Part shown: positions 1-7,738 of the stretch, piece by piece
How the letters are laid out: every line of letters begins with the position of its first letter
Numbering within the stretch: the stretch's first letter is position 1
Origin: Pseudarthrobacter sp. fls2-241-R2A-127
GTDB lineage: Bacteria > Actinomycetota > Actinomycetes > Actinomycetales > Micrococcaceae
DNA length: 32,117 nucleotides
NCBI RefSeq assembly: GCF_030209355.1
Contig: NZ_JARVSF010000032.1
Coordinates: 1 to 32,117, forward strand
Direction: 5' to 3'
The notes under the pieces: model-generated
Databases searched by the model: none
Told to the model about the DNA's origin: nothing
The model's input: only the letters and a program-made list of their open reading frames with translations
Made by a program: the position numbers and the translations under genes

Positions 1-53
1 AGCTCGCTGGGCTCATAACCCAGAGGTCACAGGTTCAAATCCTGTCCCCGCAA
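1..53 (+). tRNA. Initiator tRNA-fMet (CAT), 3' part
   Basis: The window opens inside a tRNA. The anticodon stem CTGGG/CCCAG (7-11 and 19-23) encloses loop CTCATAA with anticodon CAT at 14-16. A T-arm ACAGG-TTCAAAT-CCTGT follows, then the 3' acceptor strand CCCCGCA and discriminator A at 53. The three consecutive G:C pairs next to the anticodon loop are the hallmark of the initiator rather than the elongator methionine tRNA. CCA is not encoded. The 5' half (acceptor strand, D-arm) lies before the window, so the C1:A72 mismatch cannot be confirmed. Confidence 0.93.
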
Positions 54-59
54 CTTATG

Positions 60-102
60 AAGGCCCCAACCGGCAGTTACGCCGGTTGGGGCCTTTCTTT
101 TC
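60..102 (+). terminator. Intrinsic terminator after the tRNA
   Basis: A perfect 15-bp stem pairs 60-74 with 81-95 around the loop AGTTAC, and it is followed by the T-rich run TCTTTTCC. It starts 6 bases after the tRNA end, as expected for a factor-independent terminator of the tRNA transcript. Confidence 0.92.
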
Positions 103-121
103 CTTGGTTGCGCCCGGTTCC

Positions 122-127
122 TAGTAT
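122..127 (+). promoter_or_regulatory. Possible -10 element of the cytochrome b gene
   Basis: TAGTAT fits the actinobacterial -10 pattern TANNNT and lies between the tRNA terminator and the ATG at 193. No convincing -35 hexamer sits at the right distance, so this is only a candidate. Confidence 0.3.
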
Positions 128-192
128 TCTCTTTCGAAGGGTCCCACGATCTGTGGGCAGCCCCCCGTCATTCCTGAGAGGTATGTTGTTCG

Positions 193-1125
193 ATGGCCAC
201 ACCCACGAAGAAGCCCGGCTCCGCGACGGGGAAGCGGTCCCGGCTCTACTGGGCAGTTCCGGCCGTCCTCGTGGCACTGGTTGTGGTGGTCCTGATCGCC
301 AAACTGCTCATGGGTCTTCCAGCAGTCGCGTCGTTCGTTGCCGAGTTCCCCGGCCGGTCGGAACTGCCCGGGAACGCCCCCGTAGGGTTCCCGGCCTGGC
401 TGGCATGGCAGCACTTCTTGAACGCGTTCTTCCTGCTGCTGATCATCCGCACCGGATGGCAGGTGCGCACTACCACGCGCCCCAGCGGCCACTGGACCAG
501 GAACAACAAGGGCCTCATCCGCACCAAAAACGCGCCCACTAAGATCAGCCTCGAGCTCTGGTTCCACCTGACGCTCGACGCCCTCTGGATCCTGAACGGC
601 GTCGTCTTCGCCGTCCTGCTGTTCGCTACCGGGCAATGGATGCGCATTGTGCCCACCAGCTGGGATGTCTTCCCGAATGCCCTCTCGGCCGCCCTGCAAT
701 ACGCGTCGCTGAACTGGCCCACTGAGGACGGCTGGGTCAACTACAACGCCCTGCAGCTCCTGGCGTACTTCGTGACTGTCTTCGTCGCCGCGCCGCTGGC
801 GTTCATCACCGGCCTGCGGATGTCCTCGGCCTGGCCCAAGAAGGCTGCCGGCCTCAACAAGGCGTACCCCATCGAATGGGCCCGCGCCGTCCACTTCCCG
901 GTGATGATCTACTTCGTGGCATTCATCGTGGTCCACGTATTCCTGGTGCTCACCACCGGCGCCCTGCGGAACCTGAACCACATGTACGGTGTCCGCGACG
1001 ATGACGGCTGGTTCGGTTTCTGGGTCTTCCTGGCGTCCGTGGCGGTCATGGTGGCCGCCTGGTTCCTGGCCCGCCCGATCTTCCTGCGGCCCATTGCGTC
1101 ACTGATGGGCAAGGTCAGCCGCTAG
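193..1125 (+). CDS. Cytochrome b/b6 domain membrane protein
   Basis: This 310-residue integral membrane protein resembles the di-haem cytochrome b family (cytochrome b561 / Ni-hydrogenase cytochrome b type). Five hydrophobic stretches are visible: about residues 19-40, 70-85, 125-147, 185-207 and 234-255, with a further one near 275-295. Histidines suited to haem ligation occur in WQHF (about 74), WFHL (about 124), VHFP and VHVF (about 233 and 248). In other bacteria such proteins pass electrons between the quinone pool and a periplasmic partner enzyme. No partner such as a molybdopterin oxidoreductase lies next to it here, so its substrate is unknown. The ATG at 193 has GAGAGG 11 bases upstream. 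The 3' end overlaps the convergent photolyase gene by 11 bases. Confidence 0.8.
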   Translation: MATPTKKPGSATGKRSRLYWAVPAVLVALVVVVLIAKLLMGLPAVASFVAEFPGRSELPGNAPVGFPAWLAWQHFLNAFFLLLIIRTGWQVRTTTRPSGHWTRNNKGLIRTKNAPTKISLELWFHLTLDALWILNGVVFAVLLFATGQWMRIVPTSWDVFPNALSAALQYASLNWPTEDGWVNYNALQLLAYFVTVFVAAPLAFITGLRMSSAWPKKAAGLNKAYPIEWARAVHFPVMIYFVAFIVVHVFLVLTTGALRNLNHMYGVRDDDGWFGFWVFLASVAVMVAAWFLARPIFLRPIASLMGKVSR

Positions 1126-2554
1126 GCTCTGAGTCCTTGAGCTGCTGGTAGGTGTTCAGCGCCCGTTCCCGCGATTCCGGCAGGTCCACGAGTGGTTCCG
1201 GGTAGCCTTGGACGCCTGACTTCCAAGGCTCATGGATGGCCTTGCCATCCAGCTGCGCAAGTTCCGGTATGAACTCGCGCAGGTACCTGCCGGCGGCGTC
1301 GAACTTCTTGCTCTGCGTTACGGGATTGAAGATCCGGTAGTACGGTGAGGCGTCGGCGCCGGAACCAGCCACCCACTGCCAGTTGGCCGGGTTGTTGGCC
1401 GCGTCCGCGTCCACGAGCGTGTCCCAGAACCATTCCTCCCCGATCCGCCAGTCGGTCAGGAGGTTCTTGACCAGGAACGATGCGGCCGCCATCCGGACCC
1501 TGTTGTGCATCCAGCCTGTCTGCCACAGTTGCCGCATCCCTGCATCCACCAGGGGATAGCCGGTGTTTCCGTGCCGCCATGCCGCAAGTTCCTGTTTACC
1601 CGGAGAGCCCCACTGGAACCTGTCGAACGCCGGCCTGAAGTTTTGGGTTGCCAGGTCCGGATTGTGGTACAGCAGATGCCAGTTGAACTCGCGCCAGCCC
1701 AGTTCCGAACGGAAGATCCCGACGTCGGCAGGAACTTGGCGGGGGTGGCGGCGGCGGATCTCGCGCCACACGCGGAACGGGCTGACCTCACCGAAACGCA
1801 GGTAAGGGGACAGCCTGCTGGTGCCGTCGGTGCCAGGGAGGTTCCTGCCGGTGCCGTAGTCCTCGATGGGGCCGTCCAGAAAGTCCTCCAAGCGGTGTGC
1901 GGCACCTTTTTCGCCGGGCTCCCAGGCCTCGGCCAGGCCGCCGCTCCAGTCAGGGGAGGTGGGCAGGAGCTCCCAGCTGCCAAGCGTGTCGCTGGCGGGC
2001 AGTCCGCGGCCGGACGGAGCGGGCCCGGGCAGCGTCTCCGGCGCCTCGAAGGGGTCGCGGATGTCCGCCGCCGCGAGGCAGGCCCGCCAGAAGGGCGAAT
2101 AGACCTTGTACGGGCCACCTGTGCCCGTTTGGATGGTCCAGGGCTCGAAGAGGAGGTTTGCCTGGAAGCTGGCGGCTTCGATCCCGTTACTGCCGGCCCA
2201 GTCCTTGAGCCCGGCATCAATCGTCCGCTCCGGCAGCCCGTACCGCCGGTTCCAAAAGATGTGGGACGCTTTGGTCCGGGTGGCCTGTTCCTGGATGATT
2301 CCTGCCGCGGGACCGCGGCGCAGGACCAGCCTGGAACCTTTGCTTTCCAAGTCGGCGGCCAGCGCCGCCAGGGAATGGTGCAACCACCAGCGGGTCGCGC
2401 CACCAAGCGGGCGTACCCCCTCGGACTCCTCGTCGAGGATATAGACCACCGTCATGGGACCGCCCAGCCGCGCCGCCGCGTCCAGGGCCGGGTTGTCGTC
2501 CAGGCGGAGGTCGTCGCGCAGCCATACCAGGGACGTTTCTTCAGTGGATGCCAT
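1115..2554 (-). CDS. phrB: Deoxyribodipyrimidine photolyase (class I)
   Basis: This 479-residue protein is the usual length for a class I photolyase, which uses blue light and FADH- to split cyclobutane pyrimidine dimers in DNA. The N-terminal alpha/beta antenna domain begins with LVWLRDDLRLDDNPAL. The C-terminal FAD domain is very well preserved, with GWREFNWHLLYHNPD, YPLVDAGMRQLWQTGWMHNR, DADAANNPANWQW and SPYYRIFNPVTQSKKFD. The tryptophans of the electron-transfer chain appear to be present. A cryptochrome role cannot be excluded from sequence alone, but the motifs favour repair. The ATG at 2554 lies 6 bases after a TAGCGT element, so the mRNA is probably leaderless. The gene follows pspA on the same strand but is separated by a strong hairpin. 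Confidence 0.95.
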   Translation of the reverse strand: MASTEETSLVWLRDDLRLDDNPALDAAARLGGPMTVVYILDEESEGVRPLGGATRWWLHHSLAALAADLESKGSRLVLRRGPAAGIIQEQATRTKASHIFWNRRYGLPERTIDAGLKDWAGSNGIEAASFQANLLFEPWTIQTGTGGPYKVYSPFWRACLAAADIRDPFEAPETLPGPAPSGRGLPASDTLGSWELLPTSPDWSGGLAEAWEPGEKGAAHRLEDFLDGPIEDYGTGRNLPGTDGTSRLSPYLRFGEVSPFRVWREIRRRHPRQVPADVGIFRSELGWREFNWHLLYHNPDLATQNFRPAFDRFQWGSPGKQELAAWRHGNTGYPLVDAGMRQLWQTGWMHNRVRMAAASFLVKNLLTDWRIGEEWFWDTLVDADAANNPANWQWVAGSGADASPYYRIFNPVTQSKKFDAAGRYLREFIPELAQLDGKAIHEPWKSGVQGYPEPLVDLPESRERALNTYQQLKDSEPSG

Positions 2555-2560
2555 ACGACC

Positions 2561-2566
2561 ACGCTA
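2561..2566 (-). promoter_or_regulatory. Candidate -10 of leaderless photolyase transcript
   Basis: On the minus strand TAGCGT is followed by exactly six bases and then the ATG of phrB. A start 7 bases after a TANNNT element is the geometry of leaderless actinobacterial transcripts. There is no Shine-Dalgarno sequence. No clear -35 is seen, because the expected place falls in the terminator hairpin. Confidence 0.5.
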
Positions 2567-2580
2567 CACACTGGAGGCAC

Positions 2581-2614
2581 GGCAATGGCCGGGACACCGG
2601 TCCCGGCCATTGCC
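2581..2614 (-). terminator. Hairpin terminator between pspA and phrB
   Basis: A perfect 15-bp inverted repeat (2581-2595 with 2600-2614, loop ACCG) lies 30 bases beyond the pspA stop codon. The T-rich side (TTGTTT) is on the plus strand, so termination of the minus-strand transcript would rest mainly on the stem. Confidence 0.75.
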
Positions 2615-2643
2615 TTGTTTCCAAACGGCGGAGATGCCGCGGG

Positions 2644-3429
2644 TCAGAGCTTGTCGAAGTCGGCTTCGTCCACAATGGATTCGGTCGTTGCCTGGCTCCC
2701 GGCTCCAAGGGCGGGCTTGCCGCCGGCCTTCAGGGCCGCCAGCCTGGCTTCGATTTCCGTCTGCTCTCCCAGGTCTTCGAGCTGGTTGAACTGGGCGTCG
2801 AGGCTGGACGCCGCGAGTTCCTCCTGCCCGCGGACCTTGGCTTCTTCACGGCGGATCTTTTCTTCGAAGCGGCCCACCTCGCTGGTGGGGTCCATGATGT
2901 CGATGCTCTTGATGGCGTCGTGCACCTGCGACTGCGCGGCGGCGGTCTTGGACCTGGCAACAAGTTCGTTGCGCTTGCTGGTCAGCTGGTTGAGCTTGTT
3001 CTTCATCTGGTCCAGGCCCACTTTGAGCTTGTCCACCACTTCGCGCTGGGAGGCGATGCTTGGCTCAGCGCCCTTGGCTTCGCTCTCCGCCGCCATCTGG
3101 CGCTGCAGGGCCACCTTGGCCAGGTTGTCGAACTTCTCGGCGTCGGCGACATCGCCGGCGGCACGGAATTCGTCAGCCTTGCGGGAGGCGGCAAGGGCCT
3201 TGTTGCCCCAGTCCTGTGCGTTCTTGATGTCCTCGTTGTAGTCGTCCTCGAGCATCCGGAGGTTGCCGATGGTCTGGGCCACGGCGGATTCGGCCTCTGC
3301 GATGTTGTTGGTGTAGTCGCGAACCATCTGGTCCAGCATCTTCTGCGGATCTTCGGCGTTATCGAGCAAAGAGTTGATATTCGCCTTCGCCAGCTGCGCG
3401 ATCCGGCCGAAAATGGACTGCTTAACCAT
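2644..3429 (-). CDS. pspA: PspA/IM30 family membrane-stress protein
   Basis: This 261-residue protein begins MVKQSIFGRIAQLAKANINS, the amphipathic N-terminal helix typical of PspA/IM30/Vipp1 proteins. The next 200 or so residues are highly charged, predicted coiled coil (for example NNIAEAESAVAQTIGNLRML and KNKLNQLTSKRNELVARSK). The family binds the inner face of the cytoplasmic membrane, forms ESCRT-III-like oligomers and limits proton leakage under envelope stress. The open frame extends upstream to 3654, but that part overlaps the TPM gene. The ATG at 3429 has GAAAGG upstream and matches the family N-terminus. The gene lies 106 bases downstream of the TPM-domain gene on the same strand and is probably co-transcribed. 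Confidence 0.93.
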   Translation of the reverse strand: MVKQSIFGRIAQLAKANINSLLDNAEDPQKMLDQMVRDYTNNIAEAESAVAQTIGNLRMLEDDYNEDIKNAQDWGNKALAASRKADEFRAAGDVADAEKFDNLAKVALQRQMAAESEAKGAEPSIASQREVVDKLKVGLDQMKNKLNQLTSKRNELVARSKTAAAQSQVHDAIKSIDIMDPTSEVGRFEEKIRREEAKVRGQEELAASSLDAQFNQLEDLGEQTEIEARLAALKAGGKPALGAGSQATTESIVDEADFDKL

Positions 3430-3535
3430 GGTGTTTGCCTTTCGTCCTGCTCTGTGTTGACCCACTGGAACCGGTGCACAGTGGTTTACTGCTGCTGTCC
3501 GCCGGCCGGATTCCTCCGGGAGCGCGGCGGAAGGC

Positions 3536-5608
3536 CTAGAAACTGCCGGAGTCGCCGCCGCCGAAATCGCCGCCGCCAAAGTCTCCGCCGCCGAAGCCGC
3601 CGGAGTCGCCGCCCCAGCCGCCACCGCCGCCGTTGTCGCCACCCCAAGAGCCACCGCCGCCCCAGCCGCCGTGGCCGCCGTTCAGGATGGAGTTGATCAG
3701 GATGCCGCCGAGGATGGCACCGCCCAGGCCACCGCCGCCTCCTCCGCCGCCAAACATGCCGCCGCGCCCGAAGCCCTGGTTGGCGTAGCCGTCGAAGTGG
3801 TCGACGTCGGCCTGGGCCAGTTGTGCGGCCTGCGCCGCCAGGGCGTGGGCCTGCTGTGCGTAGGTCAGTGCCGTGACGGGATCGGTGCGGGCGATGGAGA
3901 GGGCGTAGTCGAGGTTCCGCTGGGACTCGGCCAGGCGGGTCCGGGCCTCCGTGCCGACACCGCCGCGCCGTGCGGTGATGTAGTCGGAGGTCGCGCTGAT
4001 CTGCGCCTGCGCGGACATGATGGTCTGCTGCAGGGAGGCCTGGGCGCGCCGGGCCTGCTCCTGCTGGTCCCGTATCCCGGTCAGGGCCTGGTCCAGGGTC
4101 TGGTGCGCGCTTTCGACGCGTTGCAAGGTGGCGACGGGGTCGATCTTTCCGCCCTGGATTTCGGTTTTGACCTGGGCAAGTGCTGCTTCCACAGCGGCCA
4201 CGGGCCCCGCCAGTTCGGCGTGGGTTCCGGACTGGATCATGGCTTTGGCCTGGGCCAGGTCCTGGGCGGTGTCCACCACGGCTGTCTCTACGCTGTTGCT
4301 TGCGTTGTCCAGGTTGGCGGACAGTTTGGAAATGGCATCCAGGAGGACGTTGGTCTGGTGCAGGCTCTCTTCGGCCGCGCGAACAGCCACGGCAGCCAGG
4401 CTTTGTTCGCCGCCGACGAGCTTCTGCTGTGCCGTCCCGGAAGCGTTCTGCACGAAGGCCAGCCGTTCCTTGGCCTGGACGATGTTGTCCGACACCTGGG
4501 CCAGCGCGCTGTCCGCATACTTGGACCGCATGGTGGCCAGGGACTGCTCGGCACTGGCAATCTTCGCATCCGCTTCCCTGGCTCCGGCGTTGACAGCCGC
4601 CAGAGCCTGGGGAGCGTTCTTTTCCAGCTCACGCAGCGAGTCGAAGTCCGCCTTCTGTTCCTGCAGGGAGGCGAGGGCGGCCTCTGACCGGCGGATGATC
4701 TCACCCAGCCAGGTCCGCTGCTGTTCTTCGGTGTCCGGGATGTGGTCATCGAGCTGCTGCTGCAGTTTGAAGGATTCGCCCATGTGGGCTTTGGCTTCCT
4801 CGAGCGCCTTGGTGAAGTTTCCCACCGCGGAGTCGCCGTACTGCGCCTGGGCGAAGCCAAGTTCCTGTTCGCTGGACTTGATGGCGTCATCGGCCTCAAT
4901 CAGCAGGGAACCGCTCTTGCGGCGCAGTTCCTCGACGCTGAGCGATGCCAGTGGGTCCAGTTCGGCACCCTGCGGGCCGTAACTTCCGCTCGAGGCACCC
5001 TGGGTTGCGGCCTTCTTGCGCCGGTTGCGGTAGTACAGGTACGCGCCGCCGCCGGCCACCACGACGCCGGCACCCACCAGGACTGCGGCACCCGCGCCGT
5101 TGCCCGAGGAGACGTCGCCGTTGCCGCCATTGGCTGCGTCACCGATCGCTGATGCGGTGTCGATGGCTGCCTGTGCGAAGTCACGCTTGCCGGCACCGAG
5201 GTTGGCGGCAACAGCGTTTTGCGTGATATTGGTGCGTTTTGAATAGATTGGGCTCTTGGAGTTGGGGGAGAAGTAGTACTTTCCTTGATCGGTTGCAATG
5301 GCCAGGATCGCATCAGCTGGTCCCATGCCCTTCGCCTGCGCCACGGCATTACTCCAGGCTGCCGGATCCGTGGGGTTCTCGAAGGTCTTCACCGTGACCA
5401 CGTAGAGGTTGTACTTGTGGTCCTTCAGCAACTTCTGGATGGAATCCTGGACTTCACCCTTCCGGCTGCCCAGGACGTTGGCATTGTCAACGATGTTGGT
5501 CCCGGAGGGAATGGCTACCGGGTCGTCGGCCCAGGCCGCGCCGGCGGGAACCGCGAGCAGCCCGGCAAGGCCGATCACGGCGAGGAAATGTTTGAACTTT
5601 GACCGCAT
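3536..5608 (-). CDS. Secreted/membrane TPM-domain protein with glycine-rich tail
   Basis: This 690-residue protein has an N-terminal signal peptide (about 1-27, ending AAWA-DDP). A TPM domain (about 35-155) follows, then a transmembrane helix (about 173-193) closed by the basic stop-transfer YRNRRKK. The long alanine/glutamine-rich coiled coil (about 215-610) should therefore be cytoplasmic. The last 75 residues are Gly/Trp/Ser/Asp repeats with FGGGDFGGGD units and a C-terminal phenylalanine. TPM domains occur in photosystem II repair phosphatase TLP18.3 and in bacterial YgcG-like membrane proteins. Catalytic activity here is unproven. The start at 5608 has GAAGGG five bases upstream. The pairing with pspA suggests an envelope-maintenance role, with the cytoplasmic coiled coil a possible contact to PspA (inference). 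Confidence 0.88.
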   Translation of the reverse strand: MRSKFKHFLAVIGLAGLLAVPAGAAWADDPVAIPSGTNIVDNANVLGSRKGEVQDSIQKLLKDHKYNLYVVTVKTFENPTDPAAWSNAVAQAKGMGPADAILAIATDQGKYYFSPNSKSPIYSKRTNITQNAVAANLGAGKRDFAQAAIDTASAIGDAANGGNGDVSSGNGAGAAVLVGAGVVVAGGGAYLYYRNRRKKAATQGASSGSYGPQGAELDPLASLSVEELRRKSGSLLIEADDAIKSSEQELGFAQAQYGDSAVGNFTKALEEAKAHMGESFKLQQQLDDHIPDTEEQQRTWLGEIIRRSEAALASLQEQKADFDSLRELEKNAPQALAAVNAGAREADAKIASAEQSLATMRSKYADSALAQVSDNIVQAKERLAFVQNASGTAQQKLVGGEQSLAAVAVRAAEESLHQTNVLLDAISKLSANLDNASNSVETAVVDTAQDLAQAKAMIQSGTHAELAGPVAAVEAALAQVKTEIQGGKIDPVATLQRVESAHQTLDQALTGIRDQQEQARRAQASLQQTIMSAQAQISATSDYITARRGGVGTEARTRLAESQRNLDYALSIARTDPVTALTYAQQAHALAAQAAQLAQADVDHFDGYANQGFGRGGMFGGGGGGGGLGGAILGGILINSILNGGHGGWGGGGSWGGDNGGGGGWGGDSGGFGGGDFGGGDFGGGDSGSF

Positions 5609-5717
5609 GGCAACCCTTCAGCACGCCTGACACCGACTCGGGACGAATCAGTCGTCGAATCCAGCAGCGCCCCCACGCTTGGTGTGAAGCCGCAGGTCGC
5701 TGTGGCAATTCATCTTG

Positions 5718-5746
5718 ATTCTATGGTGCACCCCACAGCCAGTCCA
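5718..5746 (-). promoter_or_regulatory. Probable promoter of the TPM-pspA operon
   Basis: On the minus strand TGGACT (5741-5746) and TAGAAT (5718-5723) are separated by 17 bases, a good sigma-70-like match. Transcription would start near 5711, about 100 bases before the TPM start codon. The 282-base gap between the TPM gene and htrA holds this and the htrA promoter region, and I see nothing else in it. Confidence 0.5.
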
Positions 5747-5835
5747 TGCGGGCGAATATGCCGCCAGCGAAACGCAGGGTGCAGGTTCGCAGCCAATCCG
5801 CAAGCGTTCAGGAAGCTTTCAGCAAACATCCGAGT

Positions 5836-5864
5836 TTGTTCCAGCGGGACGGGTCATAGTTAAT
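5836..5864 (+). promoter_or_regulatory. Weak candidate promoter of htrA
   Basis: TTGTTC (5836-5841) and GTTAAT (5859-5864) lie 17 bases apart, 27 bases before the chosen start codon. The -10 lacks the conserved TA at its first two positions. An overlapping TAGTTA at 5857 is an alternative. Given as a candidate only. Confidence 0.28.
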
Positions 5865-5890
5865 GGCAGACAAGGATGAAAGGAAGTCCC

Positions 5891-7513
5891 ATGACTGAGA
5901 ATCAAACGCCAGGACCGGTCCCGGAGGACAACGCGGGCAGCCGGAATCCCTGGCAGCAGCAGGACCCGCAGCAGCCCGGAGACCGGCCGGCCACTCAGTC
6001 CGGGGATGGAGCGGATGCGCGCGGCGAGCAGGGCCTCTACGGCGCTGCGGACCGGCACAACCCCACGGAACGGCTGGACCAGCCGCAGACCCACCAGGAC
6101 CACACCCAGGAACTTCCCGGCGCGCCGAGGCCTGTGTATCCGCAGCGCCAGCCTTTCTACGGCCAGTCCGGGCCGTACGGCCAACAGCAGAACGGGCAGC
6201 CCATGCAGGGCAACGCACAGCCCGGTTACGGAACCGGCCCCGGAATGCAGCACGGGAGCGTCGGCCTGGCGCCCAATCCGAAGGACGCCCCGCGGCGCAA
6301 GGCGACCTTCGGCATCGGCACCCTCATTGCCAGCATCCTCGCAGCCGGCCTGGTGGGCGGCGGCGTGGCAACAGTGGGCGCCGGTGAACTCTTCGGAAAC
6401 ACCGGCTCCAGCGCGTCGTCGGCGGGTGGCGGCAACCAGCCGGGAACGGTCATCGTGAACAACAAGGACGACGTCAACGCCATCACGGCCGCAGCGGTGA
6501 AGGCTTCTCCCAGCGTCGTGACCATCAGCGCCACCAGCGGCAGCTCCGGCGGCACCGGTTCGGGCATCGTCCTTGACGACCAGGGACACATCCTGACCAA
6601 CACCCACGTGGTCACGCTGGACGGCCAGACCGCCAACGCCACCCTGGAAATCCGCACCAGCGACGGCAAGGTCCTGCCGGCGAAGCTGGTGGGCACCGAC
6701 CCCCTGTCCGACCTCGCGGTCATCAAGGTGGACGACACCTCGAGCCTCACGCCCGCCACCCTGGGGGATTCCTCCAAGCTCAACGTGGGTGACACCGCGA
6801 TCGCCATTGGTTCACCGCTTGGCCTCACAGGGACGGTAACGGACGGCATTGTTTCCACGCTGAACCGGACCATCAGCGTGGCATCGTCGGCAGCCCCGCA
6901 AGGCGGTGACAACAGTCAGGGCGGCGGTGACCAGGGATTCCAGTTCGCCCCTCCGGGCGGCGGACAAAGCCAGCAAAGCTCGGGCCAGGGATCCATCGCC
7001 ATCAACGTCATCCAGACCGATGCCGCGATCAACCCCGGCAACTCCGGCGGTGCGCTGGTCAACAGCAAGGGTGAGATCATCGGCGTCAACGTGGCTATCG
7101 CGTCCGCCGGTTCAGGGTCCGGCGCCTCGACGTCCCAGAGCGGGAACATCGGTGTCGGGTTCAGCATCCCGATCAACAACGCCAAGCGCGTGGCCCAGGA
7201 GATCATCGACAACGGCAAGGCCTCCCATGGCCAGCTCGGTGTCAGCGTCAAGGCCAAGACCACGTCCGGTGCATCTTCCGAATTCTCGGTAGGCGCCGAT
7301 GTGGCCACGGTAGACGCCAGTTCGGCGGCAGGTAAGGCGGGAATCAAGGTTGGCGACGTCATCACCAAGTTCAACGACCTCAGCATCGGTGAACCGAACC
7401 AGCTGACCGCGGCCGTCCGGGAGCAGCCCGCGGGTTCCACGGTCAAGATCACGGTCCAGCGCGGCGGCAAGGAACAGACGTTCGACGTCACGCTCGGCGC
7501 GGCAGCCAACTGA
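5891..7513 (+). CDS. HtrA/DegP-type membrane-anchored serine protease with PDZ domain
   Basis: This 540-residue protease has a Gln/Pro/Gly-rich cytoplasmic region (1-135), one transmembrane helix (about 139-160), a trypsin-like domain and a C-terminal PDZ domain (about 435-535). The catalytic triad is visible as His239 (TNTHVV), Asp274 (LSDLAVIKV) and Ser385 (NPGNSGGAL). A Gln/Gly-rich insert of about 40 residues separates NRTISV from the strand before the active serine. The family degrades or senses misfolded proteins outside the cytoplasmic membrane. The frame is open from an ATG at 5876. The ATG at 5891 is preferred because AAAGGAAG lies just upstream at good spacing. It is divergent from the TPM-pspA operon, which fits a shared envelope-stress theme. 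Confidence 0.94.
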   Translation: MTENQTPGPVPEDNAGSRNPWQQQDPQQPGDRPATQSGDGADARGEQGLYGAADRHNPTERLDQPQTHQDHTQELPGAPRPVYPQRQPFYGQSGPYGQQQNGQPMQGNAQPGYGTGPGMQHGSVGLAPNPKDAPRRKATFGIGTLIASILAAGLVGGGVATVGAGELFGNTGSSASSAGGGNQPGTVIVNNKDDVNAITAAAVKASPSVVTISATSGSSGGTGSGIVLDDQGHILTNTHVVTLDGQTANATLEIRTSDGKVLPAKLVGTDPLSDLAVIKVDDTSSLTPATLGDSSKLNVGDTAIAIGSPLGLTGTVTDGIVSTLNRTISVASSAAPQGGDNSQGGGDQGFQFAPPGGGQSQQSSGQGSIAINVIQTDAAINPGNSGGALVNSKGEIIGVNVAIASAGSGSGASTSQSGNIGVGFSIPINNAKRVAQEIIDNGKASHGQLGVSVKAKTTSGASSEFSVGADVATVDASSAAGKAGIKVGDVITKFNDLSIGEPNQLTAAVREQPAGSTVKITVQRGGKEQTFDVTLGAAAN

Positions 7514-7530
7514 CACGCCCACGGCATTAC

Positions 7531-7565
7531 GACGGCGGCGTCCCCACCCCGGGGGCGCCGCCGTC
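7531..7565 (+). terminator. Hairpin after htrA
   Basis: GACGGCGGCG (7531-7540) pairs perfectly with CGCCGCCGTC (7556-7565), and further G/C pairing is possible inside the loop. There is no T-tract, so termination efficiency is uncertain. Confidence 0.6.
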
Positions 7566-7738
7566 GGCATGTCCTGCGCAACGTAAAACCTGACACAGGC
7601 GTTAACGGAAGAGGGCGCCCGGACGCGCCGATATGGTTAGCTAGGAGCTACCCGCGTGCCGGGCATTCTGCGGCCATGACCCACCCGGCTGGCTGTCCAC
7701 AAGCATGGAAGGCTGCTGTAATCACAGTGGAAGAGACA

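Noticed and set aside
1505..3241. Long plus-strand open frame (578 codons) opposite phrB and pspA
   Set aside because: It lies antisense to two well-recognised genes, has low-complexity Arg/Pro/Ala composition and resembles no family. High-GC genes commonly leave such open frames on the other strand.
3430..3654. 75-codon N-terminal extension of pspA
   Set aside because: It overlaps the glycine-rich end of the TPM gene in another frame. The family N-terminus starts at 3429 with a ribosome-binding site.
3540..3760. Short tandem GCCGCC-type DNA repeats
   Set aside because: They encode the glycine-rich tail of the TPM protein, so this is a protein-level low-complexity repeat, not a CRISPR or mobile repeat.
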